Shown here piece after piece: positions 7,245-14,329 of a stretch of 14,391 bases of DNA. The notes under the pieces are model-generated. The model searched no databases. It was not told the origin of the DNA and was given only the letters and a program-made list of their open reading frames with translations. The translations under genes and the position numbers were made by a program. This DNA is from Caulobacterales bacterium. GTDB lineage: Bacteria; Pseudomonadota; Alphaproteobacteria; Caulobacterales; Caulobacteraceae. Numbering within the stretch: the stretch's first letter is position 1; each line of letters starts with the position of its first letter. The stretch spans positions 1 to 14,391 of the forward strand of contig CANKEA010000006.1 in assembly GCA_947480815.1 (NCBI GenBank), read 5' to 3'.

Positions 7245-8081
7245 ATGACCACTTCGACCGGCGTCATAATCCGCGCCCAACCCAAACGCAGCCAGGGCAT
7301 CAAGATTCACGGTGCCGAGGCCTTCGAGGGCATGCGCCGCGCCGGCCGCCTGGCTGCCGAGTGCCTTGATATGCTGGTTCCGCATGTGGTTCCGGGCGTT
7401 TCCACCGATTATCTCGACACCCTGGCGCGCGAATTCACCCTGGATCACAGGGCCCTTCCCGCCTGTCTTTTCTATAAAGGCTATTCCAAGACGGTCTGCA
7501 TCTCGCCCAACCATGTGGTTTGCCACGGCATTCCGGGCGATCGCACCCTGCGCGAAGGCGACATCGCCAATATCGATGTCACCGTGATTGTGGACGGCTG
7601 GCATGGCGATCACAGTCGCATGTATGGTGTTGGAGCCGTTTCCCCTCGCGCCCGGCGGCTGGTCGATATCACCTATCAGTCCATCGAACGCGGCATCGCC
7701 GCCGTGAAGCCCGGGGCCACGGTGGGCGATGTGGGCTACGCGATCCAGTCCTATGTGGAAAGCATGCGGTGCAGCGTGGTGCGCGACTTCTGCGGCCACG
7801 GCCTGGGCGAGATTTTCCATGACGCCCCCAATATTCTTCATTTCGGCCGCCCCGGTGAAGGTGAGACCCTGCGCGAGGGGATGCTCTTCACCATCGAACC
7901 GATGGTGAACCTGGGCCGCCCACAGGTGAAACTGCTCAACGATGGCTGGACCGCAGTAACACGCGACAAATCTCTGTCCGCGCAGTGCGAGCATTCTGTG
8001 GGCGTTACGGCGACCGGTGCCGAGGTGTTCACCCTTTCGCCGACGGGCCTGTTCAAACCGCCAATTCAGGACGAGGCCTAG
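7245..8081 (+). CDS. map: Methionine aminopeptidase, type I
   Basis: MetAP removes the initiator methionine from nascent proteins when the second residue is small. The 278-residue protein has the pita-bread fold with all five metal ligands: D111 (in NIDVTVIVDG), D122 (in GDHSRMY), H185 (in GHGLG), E218 (in TIEPM) and E249 (in QCEHS). H94 in CHGIPG is the conserved active-site histidine. The N-terminus is about 14 residues longer than in E. coli; there is no zinc-finger extension. ATG 7245 has only a weak ribosome binding site, but homology begins soon after. A radC relic follows 90 bases downstream. Confidence 0.95.
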   Translation: MTTSTGVIIRAQPKRSQGIKIHGAEAFEGMRRAGRLAAECLDMLVPHVVPGVSTDYLDTLAREFTLDHRALPACLFYKGYSKTVCISPNHVVCHGIPGDRTLREGDIANIDVTVIVDGWHGDHSRMYGVGAVSPRARRLVDITYQSIERGIAAVKPGATVGDVGYAIQSYVESMRCSVVRDFCGHGLGEIFHDAPNILHFGRPGEGETLREGMLFTIEPMVNLGRPQVKLLNDGWTAVTRDKSLSAQCEHSVGVTATGAEVFTLSPTGLFKPPIQDEA

Positions 8082-8171
8082 CCGCGCAAAGGCCGCTCAA
8101 GAGCCCTTGCCGTTTTAAAACATTTGCGGAACTTTAGCCGCCATGCGCGGCGAGATGCCCTAGAGGAGACC

Positions 8172-8883
8172 ATGCCCGGTCTGCGGCCAACCCCGGCACC
8201 GTCCGGGGCGCGTCCCGATCAGTTGGGGCGTAGGGAACGGCTACGCCAACGGGCGACGTCGGCCGGGCTTGCCGCCCTGCCCGACTATGAATTGCTGGAA
8301 CTGGTCCTGTTGCGCACTTTTCCTCGCGGCGAGGTCAAGCCACTGGCGAAGACGCTATTGGCGCGGTTCGGTTCCCTTGCGGCAATTGGCGCAGCCTCCC
8401 TGGCCAAGCTAAAAACTTTGGCGGGCATAGGCGAAGCCGCTGCCCTCGACTTGAAACTGCTGCGCGAGATCACCCTGCGCATTGCCAAGGCCCCGGTGCT
8501 GAAACGCACCTTCATTGGGTCTTGGAGCGCCCTGCTGGGCTATGTGCGCGTTGCCCTGGTCCATGAGACGCGGGAACAATTCCGCGCCCTGTTCCGTCGA
8601 CCGTAAGCATCAGTTTCTCTCGGACGAGATGATGCACCAAGGCACGGTCGATCACGCACCGGCCTAACCGCGTGAGGTAATTCGGCGGGCGCTAGAGCTT
8701 TCCGCCAGCGGCATTATCCTGGTGCACAACCACCCCTCGGGCGATCCCACACCTTCGCGCCCGTATATCGAACTCACGCGGCAAATCGTCGAGGCGGGCC
8801 AGGCAATGCGGATCACGATGCACGACCATCTGGTTGTCGGTCGCGAGGGTGTGGCCAGTTTCAAGAATCTGGAGCTGATCTAG
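8172..8883 (+). pseudogene. radC: radC relic with a frameshift and a nonsense codon
   Basis: The gene is a JAB/MPN-domain RadC family member, long named a DNA repair protein though its function is unsettled. The first part (start ATG 8172, after GAGGAG) gives the helix-hairpin-helix N-terminal region up to EQFRALF. There the frame breaks by an extra base near 8595-8597 and stops at 8604. One base off, the sequence continues as LDRKHQF, TVDHAPA, then meets TAA (8665-8667) where the family has tyrosine before PREV. It then continues intact through the metal-binding [11 protein letters not shown] motif (from 8725) to a stop at 8881-8883. Without the extra base it would be about 236 residues. Both lesions lie before the metalloprotease motif, so no active protein is expected unless they are sequencing errors. 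Confidence 0.88.
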
Positions 8884-8953
8884 CCTAACGGCTTGGGCTC
8901 AATCACGGGCGACGACGGGCTTAAAGCGGCCTGGATTGCCAGCTCGGTCGACG

Positions 8954-9598
8954 TTAAAGGCCGCCCTCCCCGATCGCCGCGGCTTCCCATTGTTCGAACT
9001 CAGGTTGCGCCAAAACCCGGCCAACATAGGCAGCTGCCGTGCCACCGCTATCGCCATAGGCCGCCAAATCGATGCCATATGTGCGAAACCGCGTCGCCAC
9101 AGGGGTGAAATAGGCATCGGCGATCGACCAGTCCTTCCCCAGCAGAAACGGCCCGCCAAACTGAGCCAGCAACCCATTCCATTGCGCTACGATACGCCGG
9201 ATATTGGCGGCGGCGTCATCCGGCACTTCGACCTGCAAGGTTTCGCCCAGCGCCATGGGCAAGGCCTTGCGCAACGGCAGAAATCCCGCGTGCATCTCGG
9301 CCACTGCGGCGCGCCCCAAGGCGCGGGCGGCGTGATCGTCGGGCCAAAGCTTTGCGTTGGGGAACCGCTCGGCCAAGTATTCGCAGATCGCCAGGCTGTC
9401 ATAAATGGCCAGGCCACCATCCTTCAGCAAGGGAACAAAGCCACTCGACGATCCAGCGGCTTTGATCGCATCTGCCGTCACCCGATCCTGGCGCAGGGCG
9501 ATCAGGGTTTCGGTAAACGGTGCGCCGGTGCGCTTCAGCGCCAGCCAGGAGCGCAGCGACCAAGTGGACCAAGCCCGGGTTCCAATTACGAGTTCCAT
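8954..9598 (-). CDS. Glutathione S-transferase family protein
   Basis: The 214-residue protein has an N-terminal thioredoxin-like GST domain with a start typical of one bacterial GST subgroup (GTRAWSTWSLRSWLALK). The cis-proline site V55-P56 and the glutathione-binding D67-S68 (in IYDSLAICEYLAE) are present, and an all-helical C-terminal domain carries SIADAYFTPVATR. It probably conjugates or reduces with glutathione in the cytoplasm; the substrate is unknown. ATG 9598 follows AGGA with a 7-base spacer. It is divergent from purB (60 bases apart) and convergent with the radC relic. Confidence 0.88.
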   Translation of the reverse strand: MELVIGTRAWSTWSLRSWLALKRTGAPFTETLIALRQDRVTADAIKAAGSSSGFVPLLKDGGLAIYDSLAICEYLAERFPNAKLWPDDHAARALGRAAVAEMHAGFLPLRKALPMALGETLQVEVPDDAAANIRRIVAQWNGLLAQFGGPFLLGKDWSIADAYFTPVATRFRTYGIDLAAYGDSGGTAAAYVGRVLAQPEFEQWEAAAIGEGGL

Positions 9599-9658
9599 AC
9601 CCCTATCCTAACCTCAGGCGGCTTGACTTGGAACCATCCAGAGGGTGCAAGGACGCAC

Positions 9659-10966
9659 ATGATCCCTCGTTATTCCCGCCCCGAAGCCGCCGCCATCTGG
9701 TCCAACCAGACCAAATACAAGATCTGGTTCGAGATCGAGGCCCATGCCGCAGATGCCATGGCCGAACTGGGGATCATCCCCAAACTGGCCGCCCAGACCA
9801 TCTGGGAAAAGGGCCGCGACGTGATCTGGAACAGCGACCGAATCGACGAGATCGAGGCCGTCACCAAACATGACGTGATCGCCTTCCTGACCCACGTGTC
9901 GGAAATCGTCGGCCCCGAGGCGCGATTCCTGCACCAGGGCATGACCAGTTCCGACGTCCTCGACACCTGCCTCGCGGTGCAGTTGTCTCGCAGCACCGAT
10001 ATGCTGATGGACGATGTCGATCTGGTACTTAGCGCCCTGAAGAAGCGCGCCTTTGAGTTTAAAATGACCCCCACCGTGGGCCGCAGCCACGGTATTCATG
10101 CCGAACCAACCACCTTCGGTCTCAAACTGGCCGGGCACTATGCCGAGTTTCAGCGTGCCAAGGAGCGGCTGGCCATGGCGCGGTTCGAGATTGCCACCTG
10201 CGCCATCAGCGGTGCCGTGGGCACCTTTGCCAATGTCGATCCGCGCGTTGAAGCGCATGTGGCCGAGAAGATGAACCTGGCGGTCGAGCCTGTATCCAGC
10301 CAGGTGATTCCGCGCGATCGGCACGCTGCCTATTTCGCCGCCCTGGCCGTGGTGGCCTCGTCGGTCGAACGACTGGCGACCGAGATCCGCCACCTGCAAC
10401 GCACCGAGGTGCTGGAGGCCGAGGAAACCTTCACGGCGGGCCAGAAGGGCAGCTCCGCCATGCCGCACAAACGCAACCCGGTCTTAAGCGAGAACCTCAC
10501 CGGCCTCGCCCGCCTGGTGCGCTCAGCCGTCGTGCCGGCGCTGGAAGACGTAGCCCTTTGGCACGAGCGCGATATCAGCCATTCCAGCGTTGAGCGCGGC
10601 ATAGCGCCTGACGCGACGGTGCACCTCGATTTCGCCCTGCGGCGCCTGGCCTCTCTTATCGACCGTCTGACGGTGTATCCCAAGACCATGCAAAAGAACC
10701 TCGACCGCCTGGGCGGTCTGGTCCATTCGCAACGGGTCATGCTGGGCCTGACCCAAAAGGACGTCAGCCGGGAAGACGCCTATGCCGCCGTGCAGGGCAA
10801 CGCCATGAAGGTCTGGCGCGGCGAGGGCCTGTTCCTCGATTTCCTAAAGGCCGATCCGATTGTCTCCCAGGCCATGACCGCGGCCGAACTCGAAGCCCTG
10901 TTCGACAACGGCTACCACTTCAAACACGTCGACACGATCTTCGGCCGGGTATTCGGCCAGGGCTAG
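9659..10966 (+). CDS. purB: Adenylosuccinate lyase
   Basis: PurB performs two purine steps: it releases fumarate from SAICAR to give AICAR and from adenylosuccinate to give AMP. The 435-residue protein is a fumarase/aspartase superfamily member with TSSDVLDT (96-103), H71 and H144 (in RSHG) at the same 73-residue spacing as the catalytic pair H68/H141 of B. subtilis, and the superfamily signature GSSAMPHKRNP at 264-274 with the catalytic serine loop. The start ATG is fixed by AAGGA (9649-9653) and family alignment; the open frame continues far upstream, but only as antisense to the GST gene. It is followed 5 bases later by a glycosylase relic. Confidence 0.96.
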   Translation: MIPRYSRPEAAAIWSNQTKYKIWFEIEAHAADAMAELGIIPKLAAQTIWEKGRDVIWNSDRIDEIEAVTKHDVIAFLTHVSEIVGPEARFLHQGMTSSDVLDTCLAVQLSRSTDMLMDDVDLVLSALKKRAFEFKMTPTVGRSHGIHAEPTTFGLKLAGHYAEFQRAKERLAMARFEIATCAISGAVGTFANVDPRVEAHVAEKMNLAVEPVSSQVIPRDRHAAYFAALAVVASSVERLATEIRHLQRTEVLEAEETFTAGQKGSSAMPHKRNPVLSENLTGLARLVRSAVVPALEDVALWHERDISHSSVERGIAPDATVHLDFALRRLASLIDRLTVYPKTMQKNLDRLGGLVHSQRVMLGLTQKDVSREDAYAAVQGNAMKVWRGEGLFLDFLKADPIVSQAMTAAELEALFDNGYHFKHVDTIFGRVFGQG

Positions 10967-10971
10967 GGGCT

Positions 10972-11459
10972 TTGCGAAAGCGTGCCTTCCCGCCGGTCAC
11001 AAACGCCAATACCCGACTGCTGATTCTGGGCAGCCTGCCCGGCGAGCGGTCGCTGGCCGCAGGCCGCTATTACGCCCACCAGCAGAACGCCTTCTGGCAT
11101 CTCACCGGCACCGTTCTGGACGAGGACCTTGCCGCCATGCCCTACGAATCGCGATTGGAGCGCCTGCTCGCGCGCGGTGTGGGTCTGTGGGACATTATCG
11201 AAACCGCCCAGCGCCCAGGCAGCCTAGACTCCGCCATCAAAAATGCGAAGTGCGCGACCTGCCTGCCCTGGACGCCAGCCTGCCTGCCTTACAAGCCATG
11301 GCTTTCAACGGCACCAATTCCGCCGAAATCGGCATGAAGGCGATGGCGGGAAGCGATCTGGCACTCTTGCGTTTGCCCAGCTCCAGCGCAGCGCACGCCG
11401 CGATGACGCTCCAGGCTAAGGCGAAGGAATGGCAGGCCCTACGGCGGTTTCTAGCCTAG
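10972..11459 (+). pseudogene. Frameshifted uracil/hypoxanthine-DNA glycosylase family gene
   Basis: The product is of the uracil-DNA glycosylase superfamily, closest to the small deoxyinosine (hypoxanthine) DNA glycosylase group: GSLPGE at residues 20-25, YYAHQQNAFW at 33-42, GVGLWDI further on. The frame is open from TTG 10972 to about 11246, where one base appears missing. The remaining part is in another frame (EVRDLPALDA, MAFNGTNSAEIG, LPSSSAAHA) and ends at 11457-11459. Restoring one base gives about 162 residues, the normal size. It starts 5 bases after purB, so it was likely co-transcribed, and its final stop overlaps that of the zeta gene. It could be a true pseudogene, a sequencing error, or less likely a programmed frameshift; no slippery heptamer is evident. 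Confidence 0.85.
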
Positions 11460-11773
11460 TCGCTGGCCTTGATGGCCTCACGGGCGTGCGCGAAAAGCTC
11501 GTCCATCTTGCCGCGCACCTCGCCCTCGGTAACAATGACGCCTGAGCTCTTGAGGTCGCCAAACACCTTGCGCAGCACATCCTCATCACCAGGTTGTTCG
11601 AAGTCCGACTTCACAACGGCGCGGGCGTATTCCTGAACGGTTTCCAGGCCCATGAGCCCGGCGGCCCATTCGCCCAGCAGCCGGTTGCGGCGGGCGGCGG
11701 CCTTGAATTCCTGCTCCTGGTCGAGCACGAACTTGCGCTCAAAGCCTTTTTCGCGGTCGTCGAAGGTCGTCAT
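11456..11773 (-). CDS. F1-ATPase inhibitor zeta subunit (DUF1476)
   Basis: The 105-residue helical, charged protein matches DUF1476, known from Paracoccus denitrificans as the zeta subunit that inserts its N-terminal helix into F1-ATPase and blocks ATP hydrolysis. The start MTTFDDREKGFERKF, the EFKAAARRNRLLGEWAA segment and the C-terminal helices are typical. Its length equals the family norm. ATG 11773 follows GGGGA with a short spacer. It is a single minus-strand gene placed between the glycosylase relic and purC, with its own well-formed promoter (11820-11848). The ATP synthase genes themselves are not in the window, as is usual. Confidence 0.9.
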   Translation of the reverse strand: MTTFDDREKGFERKFVLDQEQEFKAAARRNRLLGEWAAGLMGLETVQEYARAVVKSDFEQPGDEDVLRKVFGDLKSSGVIVTEGEVRGKMDELFAHAREAIKASD

Positions 11774-11819
11774 GAAATCCCCAAAGAAACGCTTTGCTCA
11801 GCCAAGGCCTCGCTAGGGA

Positions 11820-11848
11820 TTAATATCGCCTGGCAGCGTTTGGAGCAA
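11820..11848 (-). promoter_or_regulatory. Sigma70-like promoter for the zeta gene
   Basis: On the minus strand TTGCTC (-35, 11848-11843) and TATTAA (-10, 11825-11820) are separated by exactly 17 bases. Transcription would begin about 40 bases before the zeta ATG. This is the best promoter-like pair that I see in the window. Confidence 0.5.
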
Positions 11849-11875
11849 TCACGCACGACAATAGCAGCCGCAGGT

Positions 11876-11904
11876 TTGCGCCAAAGGGGCTGTTCCGGTA
11901 AACA
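11876..11904 (+). promoter_or_regulatory. Possible sigma70-like promoter for purC
   Basis: TTGCGC (11876-11881) and TAAACA (11899-11904) are spaced by 17 bases and lie about 84 bases before the purC ATG, on the strand opposite the zeta promoter. The -10 is imperfect. The 214-base spacer is the only place for the purC operon promoter, since the gene to its left is on the other strand. I did not see a clear PurR-type operator or purine riboswitch. Confidence 0.35.
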
Positions 11905-11987
11905 TCGGCTCACCTTTCGGGAGGCGGCGTGCGAGTCGGGTCGCCGTCTTCGCATTGCCATAGCCGACGTCCCCGGAGGGGACAGCC

Positions 11988-12746
11988 ATGACCAGCCGCC
12001 GCAAGAAAATCTACGAAGGCAAGGCCAAGATCCTTTACGAAGGACCCGAGCCTGGAACCTTGATTCAGTACTTCAAGGACGATGCCACCGCCTTCAACGG
12101 TGAGAAAAAGGCGCAGCTTGAGGGCAAGGGCGTCATTAACAACCGCATCAGCGAATACATCATGACGCGGCTGGCCGGCATTGGCGTGCAGAACCACTTC
12201 ATCAAACGAATGAACCTGCGCGAGCAGCTGATCAAAGAAGTCGAGATCATTCCGCTTGAGGTGGTGTGCCGCAACATCGCGGCCGGCAGCCTCTCAAAGC
12301 GATTCGGTATTGAAGAGGGCCAACCTCTGCCCCGCTCGATCATCGAATTCTATCTCAAGGACGATAAGCTCAACGATCCGATGGTGTCGGAAGAGCACAT
12401 CACCGCCTTCAACTGGGCTCAGACCCAGGAGATCGACGACATGATGGCCGCTACCCTGCGGGTGAACGACTATCTTTGCGGCATGTTCGCTGCCGTGGGC
12501 ATCACCCTGGTCGACTTCAAGGTCGAATTTGGGCGCCTCTATGAGGGCGATTTCAGCCGCGTGATTCTGGCGGACGAGATCAGCCCCGACAGCTGCCGAC
12601 TGTGGGATTCCACCACGAACGAAAAAATGGATAAGGACCGCTTCCGCCGCGATCTGGGCGGGGTGATCGAGAGCTATACCGAGGTGGCGCGGCGTCTGGG
12701 AATCATGAAGGAGATGCCCACCGTCATTCAGGGAGGCATCCACTAG
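11988..12746 (+). CDS. purC: SAICAR synthase
   Basis: PurC (phosphoribosylaminoimidazole-succinocarboxamide synthase) joins CAIR and aspartate with ATP to give SAICAR. The 252-residue protein opens with [16 protein letters not shown] (6-21), a glycine-rich nucleotide-binding strand, and has the signatures [12 protein letters not shown] (91-102), LVDFKVEFG (174-182) and [14 protein letters not shown] (194-207). The ATG follows GGAGGG (11975-11980) with a 7-base spacer. It begins the purC-purS-PEBP-purQ unit; its TAG shares one base with the GTG of purS. PurB, which cleaves its product, is encoded 1 kb upstream, but separated by the minus-strand zeta gene. Confidence 0.97.
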   Translation: MTSRRKKIYEGKAKILYEGPEPGTLIQYFKDDATAFNGEKKAQLEGKGVINNRISEYIMTRLAGIGVQNHFIKRMNLREQLIKEVEIIPLEVVCRNIAAGSLSKRFGIEEGQPLPRSIIEFYLKDDKLNDPMVSEEHITAFNWAQTQEIDDMMAATLRVNDYLCGMFAAVGITLVDFKVEFGRLYEGDFSRVILADEISPDSCRLWDSTTNEKMDKDRFRRDLGGVIESYTEVARRLGIMKEMPTVIQGGIH

Positions 12747-12988
12747 TGAAGGCCACAGTCCATGTATTCCTCAAGGCCGGCGTGCTCGATGTTCAGGGCA
12801 AGGCGGTCGAAAGCGCTCTGCACGGTCTAGGCTGGCCCGATGTCAGTGCCGTGCGCGTTGGCCGAGTGATCGAATTCGACCTCGTCGCCCAAGACGCCGC
12901 CACGGCTGATGCCGAGGTCGAGGCCATGTGTGACAGACTGCTCGCCAACACCGTCATCGAAAGCTTCCGCGTGGAGATTACCCCATGA
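12746..12988 (+). CDS. purS: FGAM synthase subunit PurS
   Basis: PurS is the small structural subunit of the three-part formylglycinamidine ribonucleotide synthase (PurS-PurQ-PurL) and bridges the glutaminase PurQ and the synthetase PurL. The 80-residue protein has the family pattern: KATVHVFLKAGVLDVQGKAVE, then LGWPDVSAVRVGRVIEFDL, then MCDRLLANTVIESFRVEI. GTG 12746 overlaps the purC stop by one base, and GGAGG (12732-12736) lies 9 bases before it inside purC. Its stop overlaps the next gene in ATGA, so translation is coupled on both sides. Confidence 0.93.
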   Translation: MKATVHVFLKAGVLDVQGKAVESALHGLGWPDVSAVRVGRVIEFDLVAQDAATADAEVEAMCDRLLANTVIESFRVEITP

Positions 12989-13545
12989 AACTGTTCACCA
13001 CCGCCGCCCTTTCCTTCGCCATGCTCGCAGGAACCGCCATGACCGCCCAAGCCGCCGATTTCAAACTGACCAGCCCCGACATCAAAGAAGGCGGCACCGT
13101 GCCCCTCCCCCATGTCATGAACGCCATGGGGTGCACCGGCGGCGGTGTTTCACCGGCACTGAGCTGGTCAGGTGCCCCGGAAGGAACCAAGAGCTTCGCC
13201 TTGACCGTCTATGATCCCGATGCCCCCACCGGCAGCGGTTTCTGGCACTGGGTCGTCGTCAATATTCCGGCCTCGACCAGCTCGATCGCGGCCGGGACAA
13301 AACCAGACGGTATAGGCCTACCGGCCGGCAGCCTGCAGACCCGCACTGACGCCGGTGCTGGCACGGGCTACCTGGGGCCCTGCCCGCCGGTGGGCGACAA
13401 GCCGCACCGCTACATCTTCAGTGTCATCGCGCTCAAGACCGACAAGCTTGACGTCAACGCCGACGCCAGCGGTGCCTATGTGGGTTTCAACATCCACTTC
13501 GCGGAACTCGGCCGCGCGACTCTCACGGCGACCTACGGCCGGTAA
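12985..13545 (+). CDS. Secreted YbhB/YbcL family (PEBP-like) protein
   Basis: The 186-residue protein is a phosphatidylethanolamine-binding/Raf-kinase-inhibitor-like family member. A signal peptide (MKLFTTAALS start, cleavage after AQA at about residue 23) predicts export to the periplasm. The family motifs are DPDAPTGSGFWHW (77-89) and GPCPPVGDKPHRY (131-143), which form the anion-binding pocket. The only cysteines, C50 and C133, could be paired. Bacterial YbhB/YbcL proteins have no settled ligand. The gene starts within ATGA of the purS stop, with GGAG 8 bases before, and ends 9 bases before purQ, so it lies inside the purine operon although the product is exported. A direct role in purine synthesis is not expected. 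Confidence 0.9.
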   Translation: MKLFTTAALSFAMLAGTAMTAQAADFKLTSPDIKEGGTVPLPHVMNAMGCTGGGVSPALSWSGAPEGTKSFALTVYDPDAPTGSGFWHWVVVNIPASTSSIAAGTKPDGIGLPAGSLQTRTDAGAGTGYLGPCPPVGDKPHRYIFSVIALKTDKLDVNADASGAYVGFNIHFAELGRATLTATYGR

Positions 13546-13554
13546 GCCAGGATC

Positions 13555-14211
13555 GTGAAAGCCGCCGTCGTCGTCTTCCCCGGCTCTAACTGCGACCGCG
13601 ACTGCAAGGTGGCGGTCGAGCGCTCGACCGGTGCTCGGGTGGAGATGGTCTGGCATGCCGAGACCGCCCTACCCGACGACCTGGACCTCGTCGTCCTGCC
13701 TGGCGGCTTCTCCTATGGTGACTACCTGCGGTGTGGGGCCATGGCGGCGCAGTCGCCGGTGATGCGAGCCGTGGCCGCCGCCGCCAACGACGGCGTAGCG
13801 GTCATTGGTATCTGCAACGGCTTCCAGATCCTGTGCGAAGCGGGCCTGCTGCCGGGGGCCCTGCTGCGCAACGCCGGGCTTAAATATATCTGCAAGTCGG
13901 TTACACTGGATGTGGTCAACACCCAAACCCTGTTCACCAGCGCCTTTGGCGAACAGTACGAGGCGGTCATGACCGTGGGGAACGGTGAGGGCAATTTCTT
14001 CGCCGATGAGGCCACGCTCGACCGACTTGAGGGCGAAGGCCAGGTTGTTTTCCGTTATCAACAAAATCCCAATGGCTCGGCCCGCGGCATTGCTGGCGTC
14101 ACGAATGCCAAGGGCAATGTGCTGGGTATGATGCCCCACCCCGACCGCGCCTTCGAAGACGACCTCGGCGGTGCCGACGGGGCGCTGGTGTTCCGTAGCG
14201 TGTTCGCCTGA
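13555..14211 (+). CDS. purQ: FGAM synthase glutaminase subunit PurQ
   Basis: PurQ hydrolyses glutamine and channels ammonia to PurL for conversion of FGAR to FGAM. The 218-residue class I amidotransferase has [12 protein letters not shown] at the start, [15 protein letters not shown], the nucleophile C87 in GICNGFQIL, and H195 in MMPHPDRA. Two positions depart from the usual family sequence as I recall it: the triad glutamate of HPER is D197 here, and the AHGEGNY motif reads GNGEGNF (142-148). The protein is otherwise full length. GTG 13555 has only a weak AGGA nearby, so translation may depend on readthrough from the PEBP gene 9 bases upstream. Confidence 0.95.
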   Translation: MKAAVVVFPGSNCDRDCKVAVERSTGARVEMVWHAETALPDDLDLVVLPGGFSYGDYLRCGAMAAQSPVMRAVAAAANDGVAVIGICNGFQILCEAGLLPGALLRNAGLKYICKSVTLDVVNTQTLFTSAFGEQYEAVMTVGNGEGNFFADEATLDRLEGEGQVVFRYQQNPNGSARGIAGVTNAKGNVLGMMPHPDRAFEDDLGGADGALVFRSVFA

Positions 14212-14260
14212 GCGACCCATCCGGTGTCTTGGCGATGGGATTTGGAGAAAAGCTCAAAGC

Positions 14261-14298
14261 GGATCGCCGGATGCAGCGATCCATCGCTACGCGGTAGC
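14261..14298. repeat. Two adjacent hairpins between purQ and presumed purL
   Basis: GGATCGC (14261-14267) and GCGATCC (14276-14282) form a perfect 7-bp stem with an 8-base loop. Right after it, GCTAC (14286-14290) and GTAGC (14294-14298) form a 5-bp stem with a 3-base loop. No T-run follows, so they are not terminators. They sit in the 118-base gap inside the operon and may shape mRNA decay or purL translation; this is inference. Confidence 0.4.
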
Positions 14299-14329
14299 CG
14301 ACTCCCCCATCCTCGGCTATCACCGCCTC

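Noticed and set aside
7236..7994. 252-codon minus-strand open frame opposite map
   Set aside because: It mirrors the map coding frame, has no recognisable domain and is a typical GC-rich shadow.
8936..9658. Long in-frame extension upstream of purB (676-codon open frame)
   Set aside because: The added part lies antisense to the GST gene, has no similarity to PurB, and the ATG at 9659 has its own ribosome site. GC-rich codon use keeps opposite frames open by chance.
9614..10468. 284-codon minus-strand open frame opposite purB
   Set aside because: Shadow of purB; biased in Gly/His without domain features and with no neighbouring signals.
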